DNA of 64,000 nt from Maritimibacter sp. (GTDB lineage Bacteria > Pseudomonadota > Alphaproteobacteria > Rhodobacterales > Rhodobacteraceae), in NCBI GenBank assembly GCA_017792445.1, contig CP051232.1, positions 3,632,001-3,696,000 of the forward strand, in the 5' to 3' direction. The translations under genes and the position numbers were made by a program. Positions 8,275-17,193 of this stretch are shown here, piece after piece. Positions within the stretch are counted from its first letter, which is position 1. The number at the start of each line of letters is the position of its first letter. The notes below the pieces were generated by a model. The model saw nothing but the letters and a program-made list of their open reading frames with translations. It had not been told where the DNA came from and did no database searches.

Positions 8275-9042
8275 ATGCGCGGCATCCGGCAGATACTGGC
8301 GGCGGCGATCGTTCTGATCGTCGCCCAGGCACAGGCCACCGCACCGGCTTTGGCACAGGACCGGACGGTCCGTCTGTCCGCGCCGGCGGCCTTGGTGGAC
8401 AGTGGGCTGCTGCAATATGCCTTGCCGCGCTTCTCTTTGAAAACGCAGGTGAAAGTTCAGATCGTCGCGCCGGGAGAGCCGGCCGATCTGGCGCTTGGCG
8501 ACACCGGGCGCGCGGTGTTCACCGGACCGGCGCAGGTCTGGCGCGTCGAGGTGCTGGACGCCGACCACGCGGGCGCGGACCGGCTGGCGGACTGGCTTGC
8601 CTCGGACGTGGGGCTGGCCACGATCACCGGCTACGCGCCCGACGGCGCGGCCGCCTTCGGGCCGCCCGAAGTGGTCGAGGCCGCGCCGGAAGAGATCACC
8701 GTCGACACCGAACTTGCCCGGCTTGGGCTGGCGGCGTCCGAGGAGCATTGCGGGCGCTGCCACGTCATCTCGGAAGAGACCCGGATGACCTCGATCGACA
8801 GCACGCCGTCCTTCTTCCTGCTGCGCGCCTTCGAGGACTGGCAGTACCGGTTCGAGGTGTTCTACGTCCTGAACCCGCACCCCGCCTTCACGCAGGTCGA
8901 AGAGGTGACCGAACCGTTCCCGGTCAGCCGCCCGTCGCCCATCGTGCCGGTCGAAATGACGCTCGACGAGCTTGAGGCCATCGTGGCCTATGTCGCCGGG
9001 CTGGAGCCCGCCGATCTGGGGGCGCCGCTTCAGCATCAGTGA
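8275..9042 (+). CDS. Periplasmic hybrid: remnant tungstate/molybdate-type binding domain plus c-type cytochrome
   Basis: An exported 255-residue protein with a signal peptide (residues 1-28, ending APALAQ). Residues about 32-131 resemble the two ends of TupA/ModA-like oxyanion-binding proteins: VDSGLLQYALPRFSLKT near the start, then ADWLASDVGLATITGYAPDG, a typical closing helix. The middle lobe that would complete the pocket appears missing. The C-terminal half has one haem c site, CGRCH at 159-163, plus helices typical of class I cytochromes. It lies inside the FDH accessory region, divergent from the Mrp operon and overlapping the polyferredoxin gene end by 7 bases. It could be a soluble electron carrier for formate oxidation. 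The domain ancestry is my reading and unverified. Confidence 0.8.
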   Translation: MRGIRQILAAAIVLIVAQAQATAPALAQDRTVRLSAPAALVDSGLLQYALPRFSLKTQVKVQIVAPGEPADLALGDTGRAVFTGPAQVWRVEVLDADHAGADRLADWLASDVGLATITGYAPDGAAAFGPPEVVEAAPEEITVDTELARLGLAASEEHCGRCHVISEETRMTSIDSTPSFFLLRAFEDWQYRFEVFYVLNPHPAFTQVEEVTEPFPVSRPSPIVPVEMTLDELEAIVAYVAGLEPADLGAPLQHQ

Positions 9043-10988
9043 TCCCGGCGCTTCGACAGGTAGTCGTCGGTGGTGCGCACGCGGGGCCGGTCGGGGCCGC
9101 GCAGGGGCGAATTGTCGGCGTGGTACTGGGCGTTCACCCGGCAGTCGTCGCACATCTGGATCATGCGGATCGCCTGCGGGTTCTTGTACATGGAATGGCC
9201 TTCCAGCTTGGCCGTGATCCGCTCGATGGTGGATTTCACCCCGAACAGAGTGCCGCATTCGATGCAGGGGAAGGGCTCTTCCTCGTGCAGCACCACCTGT
9301 TCCAGCGCCTGCGGCGTCAGGTTCAGGCGCGGCTCCAGCGTGATCGCGGTCTCGGGGCAGATGTTGGCGCACAGGCCGCATTGCAGGCAGGCGTCTTCCT
9401 GAAAGCGAAGCTGCGGCAGATCCGGGTTGTCGCCCAGTGCGCCCGAGGGGCAGAGAGAGACGCAGGACAGGCACAGGGTGCAGGCGTCGGTGTCGACCAG
9501 CACGGCGCCGTAGGGCGCGCCTTCGGGCAGGGCCAGCATCTCTGCCTCGGGGCGCAGGGCCTTGGCGGTGGAACGGGCGATCTGGCGGCGGCTGCCCAGC
9601 GGGCGCACCGGGTTGGCGCGCGGCGCCGGGGGCTCTGCGCCGTACAGCGCCTCGGTCATCGCGTCGGGGTCGAGGGTGTCTAGGACGGAAACCGCGCCGT
9701 CCACGATCGCCGTCACCAGCGCGACCTGCGCGGCCAGCGCGTCGCGGTCGGTGCCGGGCGTGGGCATCACGGTGACATTGGCGAAGCCTGCGGCCAAAGC
9801 GGCCAGCATCTCGGCATGGCCGAAGCCGTTCACCGCGTCGACCTCCATCGGGATCACGTCGGCGGGCAGGCCGCGTCCGTGGCGCGCGGCAAGGCGCACC
9901 ATCTCGGCCCCGTGTGCGCCGGTGACCAGCAGGCGCGGTGCGCTGCCGCCGGCGTCCAGATAGGCCTTCGCCAGCGTCTGCACCCGGCGCATCGTCAGGT
10001 CGACCGGCGGCGCGTCGTAGCTGATCGCGCCCGAGGGGCAGGCCGCCGAACACGCGCCGCAACCGGCGCAGACCATCGGATCGACCGACACGTACTCGCC
10101 TTCGGGGCTGATGGCGCCGGTGGGGCACAGGTCCAGACAACGGGTACAGCCGGTCTGACCGGCGCGGGAATGGGCGCACAGCAGCGGCTCGGTCCGGACG
10201 TAAAGCGGCTTCTCGAAGGTGCCGACAAGATGCGACGCGGCCATCACCGCGGCGGCGACGGCGGCGGGGCTGCCGGGGTCGGCGCGCAGGTAGCCCTCGC
10301 GCTTTTCGTGCGCGGGGAACAGCGGCGGATGCGCGGGGCCGCGCAGGTCGAGGATCACGTCGCAGTCCGACTGCGCGCCGTCACGCGGCGGCGTCAGCGT
10401 CAGCGGCCCGCGCCCGGCGGGTTCGACCTGCCGCAGCCCGTCGAAGGTCACGCGGAAGCCCCCCAGCGCGCCTGTCGCGCTGCGCAGCATTCCGGTCACC
10501 GCGTCATAGTCGCGGCTGTCTGGGACGTCCTGCGGATCGGCCAGCAGCACAGTCACGCCAAGGTGGTCTTTCAGTTGCTCGGCGGCGGCCAGCGCGGTCT
10601 CGGCGGCGCCGAGGATCAGGCACAGGCCTTCCGAAATCACGTCCACCGACTTTGCCGCCGGGGCGGGCAGGGTGGCTTCGGCCACGAGGGCGGACATTTT
10701 GGGTAGCTTCGGGGCGGGATCGTCGGACCATCCGGCCCGGTCGCGCAGGTCGAGGAAAGCCGGTTCGTCCAGCCCGAGTTCCTCTGCCAGTTCGGTAAAG
10801 ACGCGCGTCTCCTGACCGCAGCAGATGATCGCGTCACCCTCGGTCATGGCCTTCGCGGCGGTCTCGATCTCGCGGGTACACAGCGCGGTGCAGGGGCGTC
10901 GAACGCCTAGGCCGGTGGTCTGTTCCAGCCCGTCGGCGTCGATGGCCTGCGAGCCGCCACAATCACACGTTATCAAACACTTGGACAT
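9036..10988 (-). CDS. Polyferredoxin-like 4Fe-4S protein of the FDH region
   Basis: A 650-residue cytoplasmic protein with four complete [4Fe-4S] ferredoxin motifs in two pairs: CTRCLDLCPTGA and CAGCGACSAACPSGA in the middle, CTLCLSCVSLCPSGA and CLQCGLCANICPETA in the last third. Further cysteines occur at the N-terminus (CLITCDCGG, CTALC, CCGQ) and C-terminus (CIECG, CDDC). No signal peptide or membrane helix is seen. The HdrA/polyferredoxin look suggests electron transfer. In Rhodobacterales this gene accompanies FDH, so a role in delivering electrons to or from the dehydrogenase, or in its maturation, is likely but unproven. It diverges from the DUF3305 operon across a 381-base gap. Confidence 0.9.
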   Translation of the reverse strand: MSKCLITCDCGGSQAIDADGLEQTTGLGVRRPCTALCTREIETAAKAMTEGDAIICCGQETRVFTELAEELGLDEPAFLDLRDRAGWSDDPAPKLPKMSALVAEATLPAPAAKSVDVISEGLCLILGAAETALAAAEQLKDHLGVTVLLADPQDVPDSRDYDAVTGMLRSATGALGGFRVTFDGLRQVEPAGRGPLTLTPPRDGAQSDCDVILDLRGPAHPPLFPAHEKREGYLRADPGSPAAVAAAVMAASHLVGTFEKPLYVRTEPLLCAHSRAGQTGCTRCLDLCPTGAISPEGEYVSVDPMVCAGCGACSAACPSGAISYDAPPVDLTMRRVQTLAKAYLDAGGSAPRLLVTGAHGAEMVRLAARHGRGLPADVIPMEVDAVNGFGHAEMLAALAAGFANVTVMPTPGTDRDALAAQVALVTAIVDGAVSVLDTLDPDAMTEALYGAEPPAPRANPVRPLGSRRQIARSTAKALRPEAEMLALPEGAPYGAVLVDTDACTLCLSCVSLCPSGALGDNPDLPQLRFQEDACLQCGLCANICPETAITLEPRLNLTPQALEQVVLHEEEPFPCIECGTLFGVKSTIERITAKLEGHSMYKNPQAIRMIQMCDDCRVNAQYHADNSPLRGPDRPRVRTTDDYLSKRRDH

Positions 10989-11369
10989 CGCTTTCCTCAG
11001 GCTCCCCCTGCCTTTTCCGCGGCTGTTTCCGGACCGATTTAAGCGGGGTCCGAACCCGTTTCCGCGCGGCGTCCGACAAGCCTAGGCAGGATTTTCGGCT
11101 GGCGTAAAGCGGGTTTCGTGGGGGCGCAAGGGGGCGATCAGGCGCTTGTGACCACGAACCCTCTGGCGCCTTCAAGGGTGATTCACGACCGCCGAATTCC
11201 GACTAAAAAACTCGTGATGGACAAAACGTCCACTCGCCCGTTCCGGCAGCCGCAAACCTGCCCAAACTGTCCAGTCATACGGTCTTTTGACACCGGACCG
11301 ATTGAATTCGCTTCCCTTCCCGGTTCGCAATGCGCTTAGAATCCGAGCACAGTGGAGGACAGCCAGACC
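10989..11369. promoter_or_regulatory. Divergent control region between polyferredoxin and FDH operon
   Basis: A 381-base gap without a convincing gene, between the minus-strand polyferredoxin gene and the plus-strand FDH operon. It contains short dyads that could bind a regulator: TGGAC-N5-GTCCA at 11218-11232, and TCACGA at 11183-11188 facing TCGTGA at 11212-11217. An SD (GGAGG, 11354-11358) precedes the ATG at 11370. I could not place a clear -24/-12 (sigma-54) promoter, in keeping with the missing GAFTGA loop in the nearby NtrC-type regulator. Both operons are likely controlled from here. Confidence 0.45.
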
Positions 11370-11936
11370 ATGAAATCATCTGGGCGGAGCCAGAGCCTGC
11401 CAGTCGGAGTCGTGTTGCGCCGCGCCCCGGGGGTCACCCGTTGGGCGAAATGGTCGTGGAAGGCTGTCGACGTGCTGCCCGGCGCCGGGCCCGCGGACTG
11501 GCGGATGCTGCGCAGCGAAGGCGACGTCACCGACTACCACGCTTTCACCGGCACGGTGCATCTGCACGCGACCGACACCGAGGCGTATATGGTCGCGCTG
11601 AACGACACGCCCTCCAGCCTTTACGTGATCATGCGCCGCGAAGGCACGGGCGATTGCCCCCTGTCGCTGGTTTCGGTCACCGCGTCCCCCTACGAGGCGC
11701 AGGACTACGCCGACAGCGGCGAGGAAATCGTCGAGAAGGTGCCGATGCCCGACGGCTTCGCCGCATGGGTCGAGGCGTTCTGCGACGCGCACCACGTCGA
11801 GCACGAATTCAAGAAACGCCGCCGCGACCGCAAGCGGATCGACCTTGTCGAGGATGGGGTGGGCGACGCGCGCATCGTGCAGACCACCGATGTCTACCGC
11901 TCGCCGCGCTCGGCGCGGCAGGGGAGGCTGAATTGA
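11370..11936 (+). CDS. DUF3305 domain protein
   Basis: A 188-residue soluble protein carrying the DUF3305 signature near its start: GVVLRRAPGVTRWAKWSWK, followed by VLPGAGPADWRMLRSEG. The family is found almost only next to formate dehydrogenase genes and its role is unknown; assembly or cofactor insertion is the usual guess. The ATG at 11370 is chosen over the in-frame GTG at 11352 because that GTG overlaps the SD GGAGG. The stop overlaps the TTG start of the DUF3306 gene by four bases. Confidence 0.88.
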   Translation: MKSSGRSQSLPVGVVLRRAPGVTRWAKWSWKAVDVLPGAGPADWRMLRSEGDVTDYHAFTGTVHLHATDTEAYMVALNDTPSSLYVIMRREGTGDCPLSLVSVTASPYEAQDYADSGEEIVEKVPMPDGFAAWVEAFCDAHHVEHEFKKRRRDRKRIDLVEDGVGDARIVQTTDVYRSPRSARQGRLN

Positions 11937-12550
11937 GCTTCTGGGCCAACCGCCGCGCCGCCGTCGCCGCCGAGGAAAAGGCCGACCGCCTTGCCGCCGA
12001 AGCGCGCGAGGTCGCGGCGCAGGAAGTGGCCGACGCCGACAAGACCGATGCCGAGTTGCTGGCGCAGTTCGGGCTGCCCGACCCCTCGACGATGAACGCA
12101 GGCGACGACTTCCGCGCCTTCATGGCCCGCGAGGTTCCCGCCCGCCTGCGCCGCCTTGCGCTGCGCAAAATGTGGCGGACCAATCCGGTGCTGGCCTGTG
12201 TCGACGGGCTGAACGACTATGACGGCGATTTCACCAATGCCGCCACCGACGCGCCCGGGGTGAAGACCGCGTATCAGGTCGGCAAGGGGCTGACCGCTCA
12301 TGTCGAGAAACTGGCGCGCGAGGCGCTGGGAACCGACACCCCCGAGCCGGTCGCCGCAGCGGCAGAGGACGAGACCGAGGAGGTCGCCGCCCTGACGCCC
12401 GAGGCGGCGCAGGCCGAACGGACCGAACAACAGCAGGTACAGCCGCAGGACGCAGCCGCACCCGAGCCCGAGGCGGCATCGCTGCGCCCGCGCCGGATGC
12501 GCTTTGCCTTCGACGAGACGGCGACACATGGGGAGCAACAGACAGCATGA
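11933..12550 (+). CDS. DUF3306 domain protein
   Basis: A 205-residue protein with the DUF3306 start LSFWANRRAAVAAEE and the conserved block RRLALRKMWRTNPVLACVDG about residues 70-90. The C-terminal third is low-complexity, rich in Ala, Glu and Gln, and ends RPRRMRFAFDET. The start is an uncommon TTG at 11933, supported by the strong SD GGGGAGG (11921-11927) and a four-base overlap with the DUF3305 stop. DUF3305 and DUF3306 proteins co-occur in FDH operons and probably act together. Function unknown. Confidence 0.87.
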   Translation: MSFWANRRAAVAAEEKADRLAAEAREVAAQEVADADKTDAELLAQFGLPDPSTMNAGDDFRAFMAREVPARLRRLALRKMWRTNPVLACVDGLNDYDGDFTNAATDAPGVKTAYQVGKGLTAHVEKLAREALGTDTPEPVAAAAEDETEEVAALTPEAAQAERTEQQQVQPQDAAAPEPEAASLRPRRMRFAFDETATHGEQQTA

Positions 12551-13155
12551 CCGCCACCGCCCAGCCACAGAGCCCGGCGATCGCAGAGGAAGACCGCCTG
12601 CGCGCGGATCTCTACAACTTCCTTGGCGTGCTGCTGGCCGGCCCGCCGGACCAGATCCTGCTTGACCAGACCGCCGGGCTGACCGGCGACGACACTCCGC
12701 TGGGGCAGGGGATCGCGGCGCTGGCCGCCATCGCCTCGAAAAGCCGCCCCGCCGCGGTGCAGTCCGAATTCAACAAGCTGTTCATCGGGCTTGGCCGGGG
12801 CGAGTTGCTGCCCTACGCCAGCTATTACCTGACCGGATTCCTCAACGAGAAGCCGCTCGCCGTGCTGCGCGAGGACATGCAGGCCCGCGGCCTGAGCCGT
12901 GCGCCCAACGTGTTCGAGCCCGAGGACAACATCGCCTCGCTGATGGAGATGATGGGCGCGATGATCGTGGGCCGCTTCGGCGTTCCGGCGACGCTGGAAC
13001 AGCAAAAGACGTTCTACAACAAGCACATCCGCCCGTGGGCGGGACACTTTTACAAGGATCTCGAAGGCGCGAAGAACTCGGTGTTCTACGCTGCCGTGGC
13101 CCAGGTGGGCCGCGCCTTCATGGAGATCGAGGCGGAAGCCTTCCGCATGACATGA
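12547..13155 (+). CDS. TorD/DmsD-family molybdoenzyme chaperone
   Basis: An all-helical cytoplasmic chaperone of 202 residues. Family marks are RADLYNFLGVLLAGPPD near the start, FNKLFIGLGRGELLPYASYYLTG (the conserved Y/E-rich core) and EPEDNIASLMEMM. Proteins of this family bind the Tat leader of a molybdenum enzyme, hold it for cofactor loading and prevent early export. Here the client should be the FDH alpha subunit, whose Tat leader is encoded two genes downstream. The start overlaps the DUF3306 stop (ATGA). Confidence 0.92.
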   Translation: MTATAQPQSPAIAEEDRLRADLYNFLGVLLAGPPDQILLDQTAGLTGDDTPLGQGIAALAAIASKSRPAAVQSEFNKLFIGLGRGELLPYASYYLTGFLNEKPLAVLREDMQARGLSRAPNVFEPEDNIASLMEMMGAMIVGRFGVPATLEQQKTFYNKHIRPWAGHFYKDLEGAKNSVFYAAVAQVGRAFMEIEAEAFRMT

Positions 13156-13216
13156 CCGCGGCCCGCAACGGCCGCACCCCCGCCAGCCAGACAGAAAGCC
13201 AAGAGGAGGGAACGAC

Positions 13217-13411
13217 ATGAAGAAACAAGACGAACCCAAAAAGAGCAGGCGCGACTTCCTGAAGCTCGCGGGAACCACCGCTCCGGCGGCGGCTGTCGCC
13301 GTGGCGACCGGCACCACCGCCGAGGCCGGCCCGGCAGAGCCCGACCTGTCGTCGGACCGCATGCAGGATACCGCGCACACCCGCGCGTATTACGAAAGCG
13401 CCCGGTTCTGA
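13217..13411 (+). CDS. Formate dehydrogenase-region Tat target protein (TIGR02811-like)
   Basis: A 64-residue protein made mostly of a twin-arginine leader: KSRRDFLKLAG, a hydrophobic alanine/valine core, then a short polar tail ending AYYESARF. It matches the small Tat-signal protein found before fdh structural genes (from memory, TIGR02811). A strong SD, AGGAGGG, sits at about 13203-13209. Its role is unknown; it may escort or compete for Tat export, or be a tiny subunit. Together with TorD and the FDH alpha leader it makes three Tat/chaperone-linked features in a row. Confidence 0.85.
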   Translation: MKKQDEPKKSRRDFLKLAGTTAPAAAVAVATGTTAEAGPAEPDLSSDRMQDTAHTRAYYESARF

Positions 13412-13525
13412 ACCGGACGAGGTGACCGCCGGCCCCGGGGAAACGACTGGGAACGACAGGGCCGGTCAACAGCGTACCAAGCGCGCGGCATCCAGAAGCG
13501 GGCCGCAAGCCAAGGGAGAAGAAGA

Positions 13526-16498
13526 ATGCTGAGGAAAAAGACCAACGGGGTGGCACGGCGTCCGCAAAGGACCAGCATGCTGTCCGAGGTTGCCAACACC
13601 TCGGTCGACCGCCGCGCGTTCCTGCGCGGATCCGGCCTTGCCATCGGCGGTCTCGCCGCGATCGGCGCGACCGGCGGCACGGTGACCCAGGCGCAGGCCC
13701 AGGCCACGAACGAAGCGGTCGACATCAAGAAATCCGTCTGCACCCACTGCTCGGTCGGCTGTACCGTGATGGCAGAGGTCCGCAACGGCGTTTGGATCGG
13801 GCAAGAGCCCGGCTGGGACAGCCCGTTCAACCTTGGCGCCCACTGTGCCAAGGGCGCCTCGGTCCGCGAGCACGCCCACGGCGAGCGCCGCCTGAAATAC
13901 CCGATGAAGCTGGTCGGCGGCGAATGGACCCGCATCAGCTGGGACGAGGCGATCAACGAGATCGGTGACAAGATGCTGGAGGTCCGCGAGGAAAGCGGCC
14001 CCGACAGCGTCTACTGGCTGGGCTCGGCGAAGCACTCGAACGAACAGGCCTACCTGTTCCGCAAGTTCGCCGCCTACTGGGGCACCAACAACGTCGACCA
14101 CCAGGCCCGCATCTGCCACTCCACCACCGTGGCGGGCGTTGCGAACACCTGGGGCTACGGCGCCATGACGAACTCGTACAACGACATCCACAACTCGAAG
14201 GCCATCTTCATCATCGGCGGCAACCCCGCCGAGGCGCACCCGGTCTCGCTGCAGCACGTCCTGCGTGCGAAAGAGCAGAACAACGCGCCGCTGATCGTCT
14301 GCGACCCGCGCTTTACCCGCACCGCCGCGCATGCGGACGAATACGTGCGGTTCCGTCCGGGCTCGGACGTGGCGCTGGTCTGGGGCATCCTGTGGCACAT
14401 CTTCGAGAACGGGTGGGAGGACAAGGAGTTCATCCGCACCCGTGTCTGGGGCATGGACCAGATCCGTGAGGAAGTCGCCAAGTGGACGCCCGAGGAAGTC
14501 GAGCGCGTCACCGGCACGCCCGGCTCGCAGCTTCAGCGGGTTGCCCGCACGCTGGCCAACAACCGTCCCGGCACCGTGATCTGGTGTATGGGCGGCACCC
14601 AGCACACCAACGGCAACAACAACACCCGCGCGTACTGCGTGCTTCAGCTTGCGCTGGGGAACATGGGCACCGCCGGCGGCGGCACCAACATCTTCCGCGG
14701 CCACGACAACGTGCAGGGCGCGACCGACCTTGGCGTTCTTGCCGATACGCTGCCGGGCTACTACGGCCTCAGCGCCGGCGCATGGGCGCACTGGGCCCGC
14801 GTCTGGGACGAGGATCTCGACTGGCTGAAGGCGCGGTTCTCGGATGCGACCTTCGATGACACGGCGATCATGAACCTGAACGGCATCCCGGTGTCGCGCT
14901 GGATCGACGGTGTTCTGGAAGACGCCGAGAACATCGACCAGCCCGACAACACCCGGGTCATGGTTCTGTGGGGCCACGCGCCCAACTCGCAGACCCGGAT
15001 GCCCGAGATGAAGACGGCGATGGAAAAGCTCGACATGATGGTCGTGGTCGATCCGTACCCGACCGTCTCGGCGATCCTGTCGGACCGCACCGACGGCGTG
15101 TACCTGCTGCCGGCGGCGACCCAGTTCGAGACCTACGGGTCCGTGACCGCGTCGAACCGGTCGCTTCAGTGGCGCGAGAAGGTGGTCGAGCCGCTGTTCG
15201 AGTCGCTTCCCGATCACGTCATCATGCACAAGTTCGCCACCAAGTTCGGCTTCGCGGACCGGATCTTCCGGAACATCGAGGTGAACGGCGAAGAGCCGCT
15301 GGTCGAGGATCTGACCCGCGAGTTCAACCGCGGCATGTGGACCGTCGGCTATACCGGCCAGTCGCCGGAGCGCCTGAAGATGCACATGGAAAACCAGCAC
15401 ACCTTCGACCGCACCACGCTGCGGGCGCTGGGTGGGCCGGCCGACGGCGACTTCTACGGCATGCCGTGGCCCTGCTGGGGCACGCCCGAGATGAACCACC
15501 CGGGGTCCGCCAACCTCTATGACGTCTCGCTGCCGGTGGCAGAGGGCGGCATGGGCTTCCGCGCCCGTTTCGGCGTGGAACGCGACGGCGACAACCTTCT
15601 GGCCGACGGCGTTGCGCCGGTGGGCTCCGAGATCCCGGACGGGTACCCGGAATTCACCATGCAGATGCTGATCGACCTTGGCTGGGACGGCGACCTGACC
15701 GACGAGGAACGGGCGGCGATCGAGCGGGTTGCGGGCTATCAGGCTCCCGAGGAGGCCGGCGACGGCACCGAGGAAGTCGGCGAGACCTCGCAGACCGGCG
15801 AACGTCCTTCGGACTATGCCGAGCAGGTCGGCGGCGTGAACTGGAAGACCGACCTTTCGGGCGGCATCCAGCGTGTCGCGATCGCCCATGGCTGCGCCCC
15901 CTACGGCAACGCCAAGGCGCGCGCGGTGGTCTGGACCTTCCCGGATCCGGTGCCGCTGCACCGCGAGCCGCTGTACTCCAACCGCCGCGATCTCGTGGCC
16001 GACTACCCGACGTATCAGGACAAGAAGTTCTGGCGGGTGCCGACCATGTACGCGTCGATCCAGGAGAACGACTTCTCGGAAGAATTCCCGATCATCCTCA
16101 CCTCTGGCCGTCTGGTCGAGTACGAGGGCGGCGGGGACGAAACCCGGTCGAACCCCTGGCTGGCCGAACTGCAGCAGGACATGTTCATCGAGATCAACCC
16201 GCGCGACGCCAACGACCTTGGTGTGCGTGACGGGGCGCAGGTCTGGGTGGAAGGTCCGGAAGGCGGCAAGGTCAAGGTGATGGCCATGGTCACACCCCGC
16301 GTCGACGCGGGCGTGGCGTTCATGCCCTTCCACTTCGGCGGCTACTACCAGGGCGAGGACCTGAGGTCGAAATACCCCGACGGGGCCGACCCCTATGTCC
16401 TGGGCGAAAGCACCAACACCGCGCAGACCTACGGCTATGACTCGGTCACCCAGATGCAGGAGACCAAGGCCACCCTCTGCAAGATCATGCCGGCGTAA
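13526..16498 (+). CDS. fdhA: Formate dehydrogenase alpha subunit, cysteine-type, Tat-exported
   Basis: The catalytic molybdopterin subunit (990 residues) that oxidises formate to CO2. It has a Tat leader (RRAFLRGSG at 29-37), one [4Fe-4S] site (C72, C75, C79, C107) and bis-MGD-binding domains through to the C-terminal molydopterin dinucleotide-binding region (about 850-985). The Mo/W ligand position, normally selenocysteine in E. coli FdnG (UHGPTV), is cysteine here: RICHSTTV, C197, codon TGC at 14114-14116. The length is close to FdnG. An SD (GGGAGAAG) precedes the ATG. Beta and gamma subunits follow, so the complex is membrane-bound with its active site in the periplasm. Mo versus W cannot be read from the sequence. 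Confidence 0.96.
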   Translation: MLRKKTNGVARRPQRTSMLSEVANTSVDRRAFLRGSGLAIGGLAAIGATGGTVTQAQAQATNEAVDIKKSVCTHCSVGCTVMAEVRNGVWIGQEPGWDSPFNLGAHCAKGASVREHAHGERRLKYPMKLVGGEWTRISWDEAINEIGDKMLEVREESGPDSVYWLGSAKHSNEQAYLFRKFAAYWGTNNVDHQARICHSTTVAGVANTWGYGAMTNSYNDIHNSKAIFIIGGNPAEAHPVSLQHVLRAKEQNNAPLIVCDPRFTRTAAHADEYVRFRPGSDVALVWGILWHIFENGWEDKEFIRTRVWGMDQIREEVAKWTPEEVERVTGTPGSQLQRVARTLANNRPGTVIWCMGGTQHTNGNNNTRAYCVLQLALGNMGTAGGGTNIFRGHDNVQGATDLGVLADTLPGYYGLSAGAWAHWARVWDEDLDWLKARFSDATFDDTAIMNLNGIPVSRWIDGVLEDAENIDQPDNTRVMVLWGHAPNSQTRMPEMKTAMEKLDMMVVVDPYPTVSAILSDRTDGVYLLPAATQFETYGSVTASNRSLQWREKVVEPLFESLPDHVIMHKFATKFGFADRIFRNIEVNGEEPLVEDLTREFNRGMWTVGYTGQSPERLKMHMENQHTFDRTTLRALGGPADGDFYGMPWPCWGTPEMNHPGSANLYDVSLPVAEGGMGFRARFGVERDGDNLLADGVAPVGSEIPDGYPEFTMQMLIDLGWDGDLTDEERAAIERVAGYQAPEEAGDGTEEVGETSQTGERPSDYAEQVGGVNWKTDLSGGIQRVAIAHGCAPYGNAKARAVVWTFPDPVPLHREPLYSNRRDLVADYPTYQDKKFWRVPTMYASIQENDFSEEFPIILTSGRLVEYEGGGDETRSNPWLAELQQDMFIEINPRDANDLGVRDGAQVWVEGPEGGKVKVMAMVTPRVDAGVAFMPFHFGGYYQGEDLRSKYPDGADPYVLGESTNTAQTYGYDSVTQMQETKATLCKIMPA

Positions 16499-16510
16499 GG
16501 AGAGAACGAC

Positions 16511-17104
16511 ATGGCACGAGCTAAATTCCTCTGCGATGCCGAACGCTGCATCGAGTGCAACGCCTGCGTGACCGCGTGCAAGAACGAGCACGAGGTGCCG
16601 TGGGGCATCAACCGCCGCAGGGTGGTGACCATTCAGGATGGCCAGCCGGGCGAACGCTCGATCTCGGTCGCCTGCATGCACTGCTCGGACGCGCCCTGCA
16701 TGGCCGTCTGCCCGGTGGACTGCTTCTACCAGACCGATGACGGTGTGGTGCTGCACTCCAAGGACCTGTGCATCGGCTGCGGCTACTGCTTCTACGCGTG
16801 CCCCTTCGGCGCGCCGCAGTACCCGCAGGCCGGCAACTTCGGGTCGCGCGGCAAGATGGACAAGTGCACCTTCTGCGCCGGTGGCCCGGAAGAGAACAAC
16901 TCCACCGTCGAGTTCCAGAAGTACGGCCGCAACCGGATCGCGGAAGGCAAGCTGCCGATCTGCGCCGAGATGTGCTCGACCAAGGCGCTGCTGGCCGGTG
17001 ACGGCGACGTGGTGTCGGCGATCTACCGCGAGCGCGTGGTGGCCCGTGGTTTCGGCTCGGGCGCGTGGGGCTGGGGCACGGCCTACGACCAGAAGGGCGG
17101 CTGA
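16511..17104 (+). CDS. fdhB: Formate dehydrogenase beta subunit (FDH3 type), four 4Fe-4S clusters
   Basis: An electron-transfer subunit of 197 residues with the cysteine groups of a four-cluster dicluster-type ferredoxin: CIECNACVTACKNE, CMHCSDAPCMAVCP, CIGCGYCFYACPFG and KCTFCAG with a later CAEMC. It lacks the C-terminal membrane helix of FdnH and is correspondingly shorter, as in the FDH3 group. The ATG at 16511 follows an AAGGAGAG SD. It passes electrons from the alpha subunit to cytochrome b of the gamma subunit; it has no leader and is presumably co-exported with alpha. Confidence 0.95.
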   Translation: MARAKFLCDAERCIECNACVTACKNEHEVPWGINRRRVVTIQDGQPGERSISVACMHCSDAPCMAVCPVDCFYQTDDGVVLHSKDLCIGCGYCFYACPFGAPQYPQAGNFGSRGKMDKCTFCAGGPEENNSTVEFQKYGRNRIAEGKLPICAEMCSTKALLAGDGDVVSAIYRERVVARGFGSGAWGWGTAYDQKGG

Positions 17105-17193
17105 CGCCTTTCCCGGTTCGAACCAAAGCGCGCGGCCCCCGTCACGGGGCCGCGCGACGTACAAGTAACTCCCTGGCGCGAAGGGGAAATCCG

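Noticed and set aside
10989-11369. Sigma-54 promoter for the FDH operon.
   Set aside because: No convincing GG-N10-GC at -24/-12 spacing, and the paired regulator lacks GAFTGA.
14114-14116. Possible selenocysteine site in FDH alpha.
   Set aside because: The codon is TGC, not TGA, and no SECIS-like hairpin is needed; the enzyme is cysteine-type.
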